NCBI GenBank assembly: GCA_041665305.1
Contig: JBAYJD010000020.1
Location: forward strand, 1 to 47,021
DNA length: 47,021 nt
From: YA12-FULL-51-18 sp041665305
Lineage (GTDB): Bacteria; Elusimicrobiota; Elusimicrobia; Elusimicrobiales; UBA9959
Direction: 5' to 3'
This document shows, in pieces, positions 1-10,474 of this stretch. Within the stretch, counting starts at the first letter, position 1; each line of letters starts with the position of its first letter. The notes beneath the pieces are model-generated. The model saw nothing but the letters and a program-made list of their open reading frames with translations. It ran no database searches and had not been told where the DNA came from. Made by a program: the position numbers and the translations under genes.

Positions 1-13
1 GCCTGCACCTTTG

Positions 14-59
14 TTGCGCGAAACTTACAGGTTCATTGGAGCCTGCGCGTTTCGCGCAA
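14..59. repeat. 11-bp inverted repeat (hairpin)
   Basis: TTGCGCGAAAC at 14-24 is the exact reverse complement of GTTTCGCGCAA at 49-59. The arms are separated by 24 nt. It lies in the non-coding stretch downstream of the large minus-strand gene and directly abuts repeat R1a. It could help end that gene's transcript, but there is no T-run next to it. Confidence 0.6.
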
Positions 60-120
60 CTTCGGCTCGGCTTCAAAACCGTCAATTTCGCCTTAAAAAC
101 CTTATGTCGGACAGGCTCCT
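38..120 (+). repeat. Dispersed repeat R1, copy a
   Basis: The core at 60-117 is about 90% identical to the reverse complement of 3675-3731. Its last 40 bases or so recur at 10417-10458. Outer arms GGAGCCTG (38-45) and CAGGCTCC (112-119) are reverse complements, so the unit can fold on itself. It is intergenic. No open reading frame or transposase is associated with it. Confidence 0.8.
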
Positions 121-155
121 AGACGGCTAAAAGATCAGCCGCTGGAATTTTATGA

Positions 156-3100
156 TCATTTCAGCAGCTTGTCTCCGATGTTCTTTACTTCCGGGTCCAG
201 CTGGGCCGCCCGGTCGGCGAAGGCCTTAACATCGTCCTTTTTATCCAGTTTCGCGGCGGCGCGGGCCGCGTTCAGCCAGACATTGGCGTCGTACGGGTCG
301 GACTTGGCGGCTTTAAAATAATAATCCCCGGCTTCCTGATACTTCCCGGCCTTGAAGCTCAGGTTCCCCATGTCGTTAAGCGCGGCCGCGTTAACGGGAT
401 CCTTCTCAAGGATCTTGCCGAAATCCTTGGCCGCTTCTTCGGCTTCCCCGTACTGGGCGGACAGTATGCCCAGATTAAGGTTCGCGTCGGCGTCATCCGG
501 GTTTTCTAAAAGGATGGCGCCGTAATATTTCCTGAAGTAATCATACCGCGCCTTGAGCATGACCGCAACGGCCTCTTTCACGCCGGCGTTGAATTTCGCG
601 CGGTCCGGGTTGCTCTCGGCTTCGGTCTCGGGCAGGGTCACCGGCTCGAATTCCGCCCAGGAGGTCCGGACATCCGCCACTTTAACTTCGGCGGCCTTGC
701 TCCGGTAGAGATCGGCCTCATGCTTTATGGAATTGTAAAAATCCTTCCCGACCATGGTCGTTTCCACCCCGGCCCAGTAAGTGTTGTTGTACTTTATCAG
801 GTACTCCTCGGGGATACCGGCCTCCCTGGCGTCCGTTACGCCGGTGTCGAACATCAGCGCTATATGGCTGGGGTAATCCAGAAGGGCGGTATGCAGGCCG
901 GCCGCCTCGAAGAGAGAGGCGAAAAGGGCCGTAAGATCGTCGCAATCCCCGCTTCTGAGCTTAAGCGTGTTCCTCGGGAACTGCACCGTGTCCGTTGTGA
1001 ATTCCCTGGAGGATTTTTTGACCGAATAAGGGTTCACCGGGTCGGCCAGGTAACTGAGACCTACCTCTCCCAGGCCCTCCCAGATCATCAGCGCCGAGAG
1101 GACGTTCTCGTTGAGAAGGCCGGAGGCGGAGCTTTCCCCGGCCGAGCCGTCCTGGTATTTGCTCTTTTCGTTCAGGACGAACCTGCTGAAGCCGAAGACC
1201 GGCGTGTCCTTGGGCGTGATGAAGTTTGCCAGCCTGGCGGCTTTGTCCCAGATTATGGCGTTCTTGGAAAGCACTTTCACGGGCTTGTTAAGCGTGAAGG
1301 TCTTCTCCGCTCCGTCCTGGTAATAGGTCATGGTAAGCTGGCACTGTATGGGGGTATCCTCGTTGATGTTAAGGATGCGGTTATTGAGGGTGGCCTTCAG
1401 GTCCACTTCCGCCCTGGACTTGGGAGCTATCTCCGGCACGATGGTATCGGACGGGAAATCCATGAAATCCTTGAGAAAGAACGAAACCTTGACATTGCTG
1501 AAAGCGGCATCGGTGTTGTTCTGCACCGCTATACGGCCTATGGGATTCTTCATGTAATACTTATAATTGGCGGAGAAAATATAGCTTAGCTCCACCGGCA
1601 CTATCTCCATGGGCGCCACATTAACGGAAGCGGGGCCCGTTCCACCGGAGGGGACGGCCGCCGCGCCTTTAAAATACCCGGCCAGGGGGGCGGAGCGGGC
1701 GCCGATATCGCCCGTCACGGAAACTCCGGCCACGGAGTAATAATAGGTCGTGTCGGAAGCCAGCGAGGAATCGGCATAGCCGGACTTGTCCGCCATCCCG
1801 ATCTGCCGGTAATCACCGTTCTCGGAATCGGCCCTGTAGACGACAAAATTTTTAAGCCACGGGGTCTTGGCGGCCTGCCAGGAAACGACTATCCTGGTCT
1901 CATCGGCGGCGCATTTAAGGCCGGTGGGTTCTTCCGGCATATACGAGAGCGCGAAGGCCAGGATCTTGCCGGCGCCGCGATCCGCGACATAGACCTTGTT
2001 GTCGGCTATCTCCATGTATTGCGGGTCCATGAACTCGCGCTCTCCGGGCCCTTTCGAGAAAAAGCTGGAAATAAACTTTCCCTGCTCGTCGAAGATCTTT
2101 ACGCTGTACGCGCCGCGGTCCAGAATATAGAAATAGGTCATGCCGTCGTAACCTATGGAAATGGGGTCCTGCAGGAGGCCGGAATCGTCCCAGACGCGCA
2201 GGAACTTGCCGTTGGCGTCGGTGACTATGACTTTTTTAAGGTCCGAATCCAGGATATACAGGTTGCGGAGGCGGTCGGTGCGAACGCCTACCGGCTTCCG
2301 CAGATTGATGTTGCCTATAACGGGACCGATGGAGAAAAGGAAGATGCCGTCGGAGTTGAAGGCCTGCACGCGCCTGTTGCCGGTATCCGCCACATAGATC
2401 ACGCCTTTAAGGTTCACGGCAATGCCGGCGGGGTCGGAGAACTTCCCCTCCTTGGAGCCTTCTTCGCCGAACAAGTTGGCATAGGTCCCGTCGGCATTGA
2501 AGATCTGCACGCGGCCGTTGCCCGTGTCGGAAATGTAAAGCTGCCCCTTCGGGTCGGAGGCCATGCCTCGGGGGTTTTTGGCCTGTCCCTGTTGGGCGCC
2601 GCTGCGCATTATAACGGTTTTTCTGCTGTCCGTATCCACCAGCACGACTTCCCTGGTCTCCGGCAGGTAAGCGGCCACGCTCAGGTCCGGCCGCACGGCG
2701 AAGACCTCGCTCCTGTAGGCGTATTTTTTAACAGGGCCTTTAAGGTTGAAGCGGTCTATCGGCTGGGCATGCGGCAGCGCCTCCGGGTGCTCGCCTTCGA
2801 GCCGGATAGAGGCTATCTTTTTATTGCCCTCGTCCGCGAGGTAAAGAACGCCCGAGGAGTCGATAGCAATGCCGCGCAGCTTAAGAAATTCGCTCTTGCC
2901 CTTGCCGCGGGTGCCGAAAGTGCCGAGGATCTCCCCGGAAGCCGAGATCTCGCGCACCTTCCCTTCCCTGCCGTTTATGACATAAAGCACGCCATAAGCG
3001 TCCACGACCGCTCCGTCGTTGTCGAAAGCGTACTCTTTCACGGCATGTCCGGTCCTGTCATATTTCACGATGAGGGAATTGCCCGGATCCGCGACATAGA

Positions 3101-3641
3101 TAAAACCCGCATTATCGACTGCGATCCTGCCCGGGTTCAGCTTGGTTAGATTGTCGGATTTCATTACGGGGAAGCCGTACAGGAAGATCCCGTCTGAATT
3201 AAAAACCTCCACGCGGGAATTGCCGGTGTCGGCCGCGTAGACCCGGCCGTCGGGCCCGAAAACCACATCCATAGGGGCGTCCAGCTGGCCGGGCAGGGAA
3301 CCTTCGCTGGAGAAAGCCCACAGCAGGGAGCCGGATGCGTCAAGCACGGCTATACGGGAATTGCCGGTGTCGGCCACATAAATTTTACCGTTGCCGGCGC
3401 TGAGACCATTGGGTTCCTTCAGTGGAACGGAGCTTTTTTTAAGGAGTTTCCCCTCGGCGTCGAAAACAAATACCGCGTTGGCTTTGGAATCGGCGGCAAG
3501 GATCTTGCCGTCCATAACTGCCACGGCCGAAAGTTTGATCAAAGCGGGGTTTGAGATCTGGCTTTTAAATTCTATTTTCTCGTAGGCAGACAGATCCGGA
3601 CCGACGGCGAGCAGAACGGCTAAAAGCTGAAATTTGCGCAT
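156..3641 (-). CDS. Secreted NHL-repeat / FN3 / transglutaminase-like / TPR protein
   Basis: The product is 1161 aa. The start is the ATG at 3641, because GGAGG lies 5 nt upstream; an in-frame TTG at 3662 would precede that ribosome site. A signal peptide (about 1-20) is followed by many NHL-type beta-propeller blades with recurring VADTGNSR/VQVF motifs (about 30-570). Next come an FN3-like domain (about 575-665), a beta-rich segment (about 680-800), a transglutaminase-like domain (about 830-985) and 3-4 TPRs at the C-terminus. The presumed catalytic residues are Cys in RSGDCDDL, His in YPSHIAL and an acidic residue in WAGVETT. NHL and FN3 domains bind ligands, while transglutaminase-fold enzymes cleave or crosslink peptides; the substrate is unknown. 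It is a single-gene unit flanked by inverted R1 repeats. I am confident of the domains but not of the function. Confidence 0.9.
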   Translation of the reverse strand: MRKFQLLAVLLAVGPDLSAYEKIEFKSQISNPALIKLSAVAVMDGKILAADSKANAVFVFDAEGKLLKKSSVPLKEPNGLSAGNGKIYVADTGNSRIAVLDASGSLLWAFSSEGSLPGQLDAPMDVVFGPDGRVYAADTGNSRVEVFNSDGIFLYGFPVMKSDNLTKLNPGRIAVDNAGFIYVADPGNSLIVKYDRTGHAVKEYAFDNDGAVVDAYGVLYVINGREGKVREISASGEILGTFGTRGKGKSEFLKLRGIAIDSSGVLYLADEGNKKIASIRLEGEHPEALPHAQPIDRFNLKGPVKKYAYRSEVFAVRPDLSVAAYLPETREVVLVDTDSRKTVIMRSGAQQGQAKNPRGMASDPKGQLYISDTGNGRVQIFNADGTYANLFGEEGSKEGKFSDPAGIAVNLKGVIYVADTGNRRVQAFNSDGIFLFSIGPVIGNINLRKPVGVRTDRLRNLYILDSDLKKVIVTDANGKFLRVWDDSGLLQDPISIGYDGMTYFYILDRGAYSVKIFDEQGKFISSFFSKGPGEREFMDPQYMEIADNKVYVADRGAGKILAFALSYMPEEPTGLKCAADETRIVVSWQAAKTPWLKNFVVYRADSENGDYRQIGMADKSGYADSSLASDTTYYYSVAGVSVTGDIGARSAPLAGYFKGAAAVPSGGTGPASVNVAPMEIVPVELSYIFSANYKYYMKNPIGRIAVQNNTDAAFSNVKVSFFLKDFMDFPSDTIVPEIAPKSRAEVDLKATLNNRILNINEDTPIQCQLTMTYYQDGAEKTFTLNKPVKVLSKNAIIWDKAARLANFITPKDTPVFGFSRFVLNEKSKYQDGSAGESSASGLLNENVLSALMIWEGLGEVGLSYLADPVNPYSVKKSSREFTTDTVQFPRNTLKLRSGDCDDLTALFASLFEAAGLHTALLDYPSHIALMFDTGVTDAREAGIPEEYLIKYNNTYWAGVETTMVGKDFYNSIKHEADLYRSKAAEVKVADVRTSWAEFEPVTLPETEAESNPDRAKFNAGVKEAVAVMLKARYDYFRKYYGAILLENPDDADANLNLGILSAQYGEAEEAAKDFGKILEKDPVNAAALNDMGNLSFKAGKYQEAGDYYFKAAKSDPYDANVWLNAARAAAKLDKKDDVKAFADRAAQLDPEVKNIGDKLLK

Positions 3642-3676
3642 TTTATCCTCCACGGAATGCAAACGGGTCGCGGGAA

Positions 3677-3761
3677 CCTGTCCGACATAAGGTTTTAGGG
3701 CGAAATTGACGGTTTTGAGGCCGAACCGAAGCGGCGAACAAAATCCCTTATGCCGGACAGG
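3677..3761 (-). repeat. Dispersed repeat R1, copy b
   Basis: Arms CCTGTCCGACATAAGG (3677-3692) and CCTTATGCCGGACAGG (3746-3761) are reverse complements with one mismatch, so the unit forms a long hairpin. The internal part (3675-3731) matches R1a at about 90% in the opposite orientation. It sits just upstream of the large secreted-protein gene, so any promoter for that gene must lie in or next to this repeat. Confidence 0.8.
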
Positions 3762-3782
3762 CGCCTAACTGATTATAGTTAA

Positions 3783-3826
3783 ATAAAATGTTATAAAACA
3801 ATGTTTTGTCGCGCCAGGCACGGAGG
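3783..3826 (+). repeat. Degenerate stop-codon-type palindrome plus partial tail
   Basis: ATAAAATGTTAT, a 3-nt spacer and ACAATGTTTTGT, followed by CGCGCCAGGCACGG, match the layout and much of the sequence of the palindrome modules at 8480, 11590 and 12716. Several mutations have broken the stem. No gene ends here, so it looks like a decayed copy. Confidence 0.5.
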
Positions 3827-3890
3827 TTTGTTCAGCGGCGGAGTTGCGGGGGAAAGTCCTTTCTCCCTGAAACACGCCTTGCCGTAAGGC

Positions 3891-3945
3891 AAGAAAACCG
3901 CGCAGGCGGCGTGGCTTATGCCCGCCGCCTGCGCGGTTATTTTTC
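3891..3945. terminator. Strong bidirectional hairpin terminator
   Basis: A perfect 15-bp stem, AACCGCGCAGGCGGC (3896-3910) with GCCGCCTGCGCGGTT (3924-3938), has a 13-nt loop. It is followed by ATTTTTC on the plus strand and by TTTTCTT on the minus strand. It lies 31 nt past the stop of the small minus-strand secreted protein and is its likely terminator. A second small hairpin, CTTGCC-GTAA-GGCAAG (3878-3893), is adjacent. Confidence 0.75.
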
Positions 3946-3969
3946 ATGCCCGACGAACCCGGAAAAACT

Positions 3970-4563
3970 TTATTCCTGCGATATTAAACCATACCCTGTC
4001 CGCACGGGATCCTGGGAATCGGACAATGTGGGAGAGATCACGGTTTTCAGGATCAGATACTTGCCGTTCCTCTTCACTTCAACGGTCGCCTGCTGAATAA
4101 GGTTGGCGAGCGTTATCGATTTGCCGCCGGAGACATCATAGTCCCAATACGATTTGCTATTGTCGTAGCCGATCTTGAAGTACACATCATAGACGGGCGC
4201 GCTAGGCACGAGATCGTGGTAACTGTTATCTTTCTCGCAAAAATCCAGCGCCGCACCTTCACGCTCGAGACCGCCCTTTTCGACGGCGGTGATCAGATCC
4301 ACCCCGAATGACCGACACGCCGCTCCGATATTTTCTAAAATCGAAACCGTTTTCCCTTTCTCAAAAAGCCCGGCCAGTTTCGCATAAGCCTGCTCTTTCA
4401 CTTGCGCGTCGGTAAGAGCCGGCCCCACCGGTGCGGGAACCGCGATCTCAGTCTTCCCAGTGCCGGTCCCTACGACCGCCTCGGTAAGCGAGTCCATAGC
4501 TTCCCCTGCATAAGCTCCGCCGGCCAAGCACAGCATAACCGCCGTAAATATAACCTTTCTCAT
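3970..4563 (-). CDS. Small secreted protein of unknown function
   Basis: The product is 197 aa. The start is the ATG at 4563 with GGAGG 8 nt upstream; the in-frame ATG at 4578 overlaps that site and is unlikely. A clear signal peptide ends near GGAYA (residue 19). The mature part has two cysteines, an N-terminal low-complexity stretch and a C-terminal segment rich in beta-prone residues. I recognise no family. The leader resembles that of the gene at 12739-13743 (12 of 19 residues identical), although the mature parts are unrelated. It is monocistronic, with a strong terminator downstream. Confidence 0.75.
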   Translation of the reverse strand: MRKVIFTAVMLCLAGGAYAGEAMDSLTEAVVGTGTGKTEIAVPAPVGPALTDAQVKEQAYAKLAGLFEKGKTVSILENIGAACRSFGVDLITAVEKGGLEREGAALDFCEKDNSYHDLVPSAPVYDVYFKIGYDNSKSYWDYDVSGGKSITLANLIQQATVEVKRNGKYLILKTVISPTLSDSQDPVRTGYGLISQE

Positions 4564-4939
4564 CGTGATCGCCTCCATATCATTTCAGCCGGCCCTCATT
4601 GATCGTTAAAAGTGCAATGATCCGCGCTTATGTATAGTATGAACAACGGCAATGGTTTACGCATGGGTACAAAGGGAAGAGCTTCCCCGGAAAAAGGCCC
4701 ACCGGCGGATAGGACCGTACACGCACGGCTGTCTACAAACTTTAAGGAAACGGCAGGCCTGCAAGTTCGAGGGGCCTGCCGCGGTATTAGAGATGTTAAC
4801 AACTCTTTAAGTTTTTTTACTTTCTTCGCGGCCCGCTTAACTTATAGAATGTCCTTGTGTGCGATGGCGGCGGTATTAGGGGCGACCCGCCGCCTCTGCC
4901 CGCCCCCTGTACGCTCTACCCTGTGATCAAGGAAAGACA
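4564..4939. other. Intergenic region with divergent upstream sequences
   Basis: This 376-nt gap separates the divergent secreted-protein and sdhC genes. It holds repeat R2a and a TATAGAAT box at 4843-4850 that could be the -10 of an sdh promoter, although no good -35 is visible. A 98-codon open frame on the plus strand runs through the repeat and has no convincing features, so I do not call it a gene. Confidence 0.5.
4743..4785 (-). repeat. Dispersed repeat R2, copy a
   Basis: Read on the minus strand it contains GGCAGGCC, then TCGAACTTGCA, then GGCCTGCC and GTTTCCTTAAA. The 8-bp arms are perfect. The same order of blocks occurs at 11641-11680, 13873-13919, 14156-14200 and 16630-16671. Confidence 0.75.
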
Positions 4940-5620
4940 ATGAATATCGCATTTATTAAAAGACTTATTTTCACTTCCATAGGAAGAAAAGCCGTCATGG
5001 CGGCGACGGGCCTTATGCTCGGGGGCTTCATGTTGTTCCACCTGGCCGAGAACCTGCTCCTGTTCAAAGGGGAAGTGGCCTACAATACCTGGGTGGACTT
5101 TCTGCTCTCGAACCCCATGCTCCCCCTGCTTGAATTGGGACTCGCGGCGGTCTTCCTGGCGCACATCGTGGCCGGGGCCTGGGTGCGGCTTGAAGACTGG
5201 CTGAACGCCCCGCGCGGCTATGTGGACCGCAAGTGGCAGGGCGGCAGGACCATCGGCTCGGCCACCATGCTGTATACCGCGGCCCTGATACTCGCGTACC
5301 TGGCATACCACATGGCCACCTTCCGCTTCGTGGACCATTCCATAGGTTTCTATCAGATGGTAACCTCGGCCTTCAGAAACCCCGTCTTCACGGCCGTATA
5401 TGTGGGAGGAGCGCTGGCTCTGGTGCTTCACCTGACCCACGGTATGCAGAGCGCCTTCCAAACTTTGGGCGTAAACCACCCCAAATACACGCCTTTCATA
5501 AAAATAGGAGGCTTTCTGACGGCTATTATGATGACGGGCTTCGCGCTCATTTCGGTCTATTATCTGCTGGATCTGGACCTCAAAGCCGCCGGAGACACGC
5601 TGCAGACGACGATACAGTAA
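4940..5620 (+). CDS. sdhC: Succinate dehydrogenase / fumarate reductase cytochrome b subunit
   Basis: The product is 226 aa, the usual size for the b558-type single membrane anchor of Bacteroides/Wolinella-type enzymes. It has about five hydrophobic helices. Histidines in LFHLAEN, LAHIVAG, AYHMATF and HLTHGMQ are candidate ligands for two b hemes. AAGGAAAG lies just upstream of the ATG. It is first in an sdhC-A-B operon, with a 109-nt gap to sdhA. The subunit passes electrons between the quinone pool and the iron-sulfur subunit. Sequence alone cannot tell whether succinate oxidation or fumarate reduction is the working direction. Confidence 0.93.
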   Translation: MNIAFIKRLIFTSIGRKAVMAATGLMLGGFMLFHLAENLLLFKGEVAYNTWVDFLLSNPMLPLLELGLAAVFLAHIVAGAWVRLEDWLNAPRGYVDRKWQGGRTIGSATMLYTAALILAYLAYHMATFRFVDHSIGFYQMVTSAFRNPVFTAVYVGGALALVLHLTHGMQSAFQTLGVNHPKYTPFIKIGGFLTAIMMTGFALISVYYLLDLDLKAAGDTLQTTIQ

Positions 5621-5729
5621 GCGGACAGGCCGCAGGCAATTGAGCTATCGGGCGGGACGGCCGCGGATCAAAACCACCGCCTTCGGTCTTTACGCCTATA
5701 GCCTCGCAATATATCACAGGAGAATAATT

Positions 5730-7643
<1,914 letters not shown>

Positions 7644-7661
7644 GGGTCAGGAGAATTTATC

Positions 7662-8480
7662 ATGAACAACCATTTCAGCGTCACCATCCGCGTCTGGCGG
7701 CAGGACGGGCCGAAAGAACCCGGAAGAATGAAGGCCTACACGGTTACCGACCTTTCGCCCGACATGTCTTTCCTTGAAATGCTGGACCTGCTCAACGAAG
7801 ACCTGATAAAAAAGAACGAAAAGCCCATAACCTTCGAAAGCGACTGCCGGGAAGGCATCTGCGGCTGCTGCGGCCTGGTGGTGAACGGCGATGTTCACGG
7901 CCCGGACGAGCATTCCACCGTCTGCCAGCTGCACATGCGCCGGTTCAAGGACGGCGATGTGATCACCGTGGAGCCCTGGCGCATAAAATCTTTCCCGGTG
8001 CTTAAAGATCTGGTAGTGGACCGCTCCGCCTTCGAGCGCATCATGGCCGCCGGCGGCTACATTTCCGTCAATACCGGCTCCGCTCCGGACGCCAACGCCA
8101 TCCCCGTGAACAAAGAAGACGCCGAAGAAGCGATGGACGCCGCCGCCTGCATAGGCTGCGGAGCCTGCGTGGCCGCCTGTCCGAACGGCGCGGCCATGCT
8201 GTTCACCGCCGCCAAACTTTCCCAATTCGCCTTGCTGCCCCAGGGCCGGCCCGAGCGGTCCCGCCGCGCGCTCGGCATGCTTGAAGCCATGGACAAAGAA
8301 GGTTTCGGCAACTGCTCCAACGAATACGAATGCGAAGCCGTCTGTCCTAAGGAAGTGAAAGTTTCCAACATCGCGCGGCTGAACCGCGAGTTCCTGCTGG
8401 CCAACTTCTTAGGCAAGGCGGAGCCCAAAACCGGCGCGGCGCGCCTGATCTCCACGCCGGACATACCGGAAGACGAATAA
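7662..8480 (+). CDS. sdhB: Succinate dehydrogenase / fumarate reductase iron-sulfur subunit
   Basis: The product is 272 aa with AGGAGA before the ATG. The N-terminal ferredoxin domain holds the [2Fe-2S] set CREGICGCCG plus a later Cys (STVCQLH). The C-terminal domain holds CIGCGACVAACP for [4Fe-4S] and CSNEYECEAVCPKEV for the [3Fe-4S]-type site. It carries electrons between FAD in SdhA and heme/quinone in SdhC. It is the last gene of the operon: the stop TAA at 8478-8480 touches a 27-bp palindrome, and a second hairpin with an A/T run follows. Confidence 0.95.
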   Translation: MNNHFSVTIRVWRQDGPKEPGRMKAYTVTDLSPDMSFLEMLDLLNEDLIKKNEKPITFESDCREGICGCCGLVVNGDVHGPDEHSTVCQLHMRRFKDGDVITVEPWRIKSFPVLKDLVVDRSAFERIMAAGGYISVNTGSAPDANAIPVNKEDAEEAMDAAACIGCGACVAACPNGAAMLFTAAKLSQFALLPQGRPERSRRALGMLEAMDKEGFGNCSNEYECEAVCPKEVKVSNIARLNREFLLANFLGKAEPKTGAARLISTPDIPEDE

Positions 8481-8506
8481 TAAAATGTCGTAAAACGACA
8501 TTTTAT
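8480..8506 (+). repeat. Stop-codon palindrome module, sdhB copy
   Basis: Perfect 12-bp arms ATAAAATGTCGT (8480-8491) and ACGACATTTTAT (8495-8506) surround an AAA loop. The first A is the last base of the sdhB stop codon. The same arms recur at 12716 and 40776, and with one change at 11590. The A-rich and T-rich ends fit a bidirectional terminator. Confidence 0.85.
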
Positions 8507-8511
8507 CGTAT

Positions 8512-8552
8512 CCGGCACGGGATCTTATCCATCCCGTGCCGGAAAAATTTTT
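8512..8552 (+). terminator. Rho-independent terminator after sdhCAB
   Basis: A perfect 12-bp stem, CCGGCACGGGAT (8512-8523) with ATCCCGTGCCGG (8531-8542), has a 7-nt loop and is followed by AAAAATTTTT. The same hairpin occurs after the minus-strand gene at 12739, where a G:C pair has become A:T in both arms. Confidence 0.85.
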
Positions 8553-8739
8553 AATCGGCACCAAGTTTTGGTTTGCGTGCCAAAATGGCTTTCCAGCACC
8601 TCCTGGAAGGAGATAGAAAAAATTATTTAACACTTTCGGGCGGGTTATTCGGATGTATCGTGAATGGGCGGGGCATCCCGCGGCTCATTAGCCAAAGCCG
8701 ATCAGCCGGCGTTACATTACTGAGCTGATCAGGAGATTT

Positions 8740-10365
8740 ATGAACGGCAAAAAACTTATATTTAAATATCAAAAAATGTTCGAACTTAAGCAACCTGAGA
8801 CCAAATACCGTAATGTTTCCAAAGACGGAGTGAAGATCGTGAAGGCGGGAGACAGGGAAATCCTGGAAGTCTCCCCGGAGGCGCTCGTTACCCTGGCCCA
8901 TCAAGCCGTCAGGGAGGTCTCCTTCCTGCTTCGCCCCGCCCATCAGGAACAGGTGGCGAAGATCTTCAGCGACCCCGAAGCCTCGGAGAACGATAAATTC
9001 ATCGCTTTCTGCATGCTTGAGAACGCCGCCATCTCCGCGCGTTTCGAACTCCCCTTCTGCCAGGATACCGGCACCGCCGCCATAGTCGCAAAAAAGGGCG
9101 AGCAGGTCTGGACCCGCTCGGATGACGCCGAACTGCTGTCAAAAGGCGTCTGGCAAGCCTATACCACCGAGAACCTCCGCTACTCCCAGACCCTGGCCCT
9201 GGACATGTACGCCGAAAAAAATTCCGGCGACAACCTCCCCGCGCAGATAGACATCTACGCTGAAACAGGCATGGAATATGAATTCCTGTTCATCGCCAAA
9301 GGCGGCGGCTCGGCCAACAAAACCATGCTTTATCAGGAAACCAAAGCCACGCTGACCCCGGAAAAACTCGAACCCTTTCTTATAGAAAAAATGAAGTCGC
9401 TGGGCACCGCCGCCTGCCCGCCCTACCACATCGCTTTCGTCATAGGCGGGACCTCGGCCGAAATGTGCCTTAAAACCGTGAAACTGGCCTCCGCCGGTTA
9501 CCTGGACACCCTGCCCGGCTCCGGCGACGAAACCGGCCGCGCTTTCCGCGACAAGGCCCTGGAAGCCCGGCTCCTTGCGGCCGCTTACAAGCTCGGCTAT
9601 GGAGCGCAGTTCGGCGGCAAGTATTTCGCCCACGATGTCCGCGTAGTCCGCCTGCCCCGCCACGGCGCGTCCGCCCCGATCGGCATGGGCGTCTCATGCT
9701 CCGCCGACAGGAACATTCTGGCCCGGATCGACAAAGGCGGCCTGTGGCTGGAGGAAATGGAAAGGGACCCGGGCCGTCTTATACCAAAGGACATCCGTAC
9801 GAAATTTTCATCCTGTTCCAATTGCGTGAGCATAAACCTTAACCGGCCCATGAAAGAGATAACCGCCGAACTTTCAAAATATCCCGTCGGCGCCCGGCTT
9901 TCGCTGCACGGAAAGATCATAGTGGCGCGGGATATCGCCCATTCCAAATTCAAGGAGCTTCTGGATAAGGGCGGTCCGCTGCCGGAATATCTGAAGGCCC
10001 ATCCGGTCTACTACGCGGGCCCCGCCAAGCAGCCGAAAAACAAGCCGGCGGGCTCTTTCGGCCCGACCACTGCCGGCCGCATGGATTCCTATGTCGAGCT
10101 GCTGCAGTCCAAAGGCGCGTCCCTGGTCATGATAGCCAAGGGCAACCGCTCGCAGGCCGTGACCGACGCCTGCAAAAAGCACGGCGGATTCTACCTGGGC
10201 TCGCCCGGGGGCCCGGCCGCCCTTCTCGCGGAACGGAATATAAAAAAGGTCAAACTCCTGGATTACCCGGAACTCGGCATGGAAGCGGTCTGGGAGATAG
10301 AAGTGGAAGATTTTCCGGCTTTTATTCTGGTCGACGACAAAGGGAACGACTTTTTTAGGCCATAA
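8740..10365 (+). CDS. Fumarate hydratase, class I
   Basis: The product is 541 aa, the length of the single-chain iron-sulfur fumarases FumA/FumB. AGGAG precedes the ATG. The N-terminal catalytic domain includes the PFCQDTG cysteine, TAACPPYH and SCSADRN, the three positions expected to ligate the [4Fe-4S] cluster. The C-terminal part (from about PVGARLSLHGKIIVARD) is the beta domain that is a separate subunit in two-chain enzymes. It interconverts fumarate and malate. Placed 260 nt after sdhCAB and behind its terminator, it is probably transcribed separately, yet it completes a malate-fumarate-succinate path. The stop codon lies inside a palindrome. Confidence 0.95.
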   Translation: MNGKKLIFKYQKMFELKQPETKYRNVSKDGVKIVKAGDREILEVSPEALVTLAHQAVREVSFLLRPAHQEQVAKIFSDPEASENDKFIAFCMLENAAISARFELPFCQDTGTAAIVAKKGEQVWTRSDDAELLSKGVWQAYTTENLRYSQTLALDMYAEKNSGDNLPAQIDIYAETGMEYEFLFIAKGGGSANKTMLYQETKATLTPEKLEPFLIEKMKSLGTAACPPYHIAFVIGGTSAEMCLKTVKLASAGYLDTLPGSGDETGRAFRDKALEARLLAAAYKLGYGAQFGGKYFAHDVRVVRLPRHGASAPIGMGVSCSADRNILARIDKGGLWLEEMERDPGRLIPKDIRTKFSSCSNCVSINLNRPMKEITAELSKYPVGARLSLHGKIIVARDIAHSKFKELLDKGGPLPEYLKAHPVYYAGPAKQPKNKPAGSFGPTTAGRMDSYVELLQSKGASLVMIAKGNRSQAVTDACKKHGGFYLGSPGGPAALLAERNIKKVKLLDYPELGMEAVWEIEVEDFPAFILVDDKGNDFFRP

Positions 10366-10393
10366 AACTTTGTTCTATAACATTTTATTTTTT
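10362..10393 (+). terminator. Degenerate stop-codon palindrome and T-run after fumarase
   Basis: ATAAAACTTTGT, TCT, ATAACATTTTAT (10362-10388) keeps the layout of the palindrome family, with mismatches in the inner stem, and is followed by a T6 run. The fumarase stop TAA (10363-10365) is within the left arm. The imperfect stem may still terminate because of the T-run. Confidence 0.6.
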
Positions 10394-10405
10394 GTAGAAT
10401 CCCTG

Positions 10406-10459
10406 TAGGAGCCCGTCCGTCAATTTCGCCTTAAGAACCTAATGCCGGACAGGCTCCTA
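10406..10459 (+). repeat. Dispersed repeat R1, copy c
   Basis: TAGGAGCCCGTCCG (10406-10419) and CGGACAGGCTCCTA (10446-10459) are inverted with one mismatch around a 26-nt loop. The segment 10417-10458 matches the 3' end of R1a. It lies between the fumarase terminator and the ankyrin lipoprotein start, so it forms that gene's leader. Confidence 0.75.
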
Positions 10460-10474
10460 AGGAAACATATCGCG

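Noticed and set aside
720..3149. Long plus-strand open frames (720-1589 and 2019-3149)
   Set aside because: They are antisense to the well-supported 1161-aa gene, have no ribosome site and encode no recognisable protein.
60..3731. Gene plus inverted R1 copies as an insertion sequence
   Set aside because: There is no transposase, no target duplication visible, and a third R1 copy lies elsewhere without a gene between copies.
3850..3945. GGGGGAAAGTCC and nearby hairpins look a little like RNase P RNA
   Set aside because: Only one short block matches; the length is about a third of RNase P RNA and no other conserved element is present. The strong hairpin is explained as a terminator.
4843..4850. 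TATAGAAT as a certain sdh promoter
   Set aside because: No -35 at the right distance; kept only as a possibility in the intergenic entry.
4630..4926. 98-codon plus-strand frame upstream of sdhC
   Set aside because: It crosses repeat R2a and the probable promoter, and has low-complexity, unrecognisable sequence.
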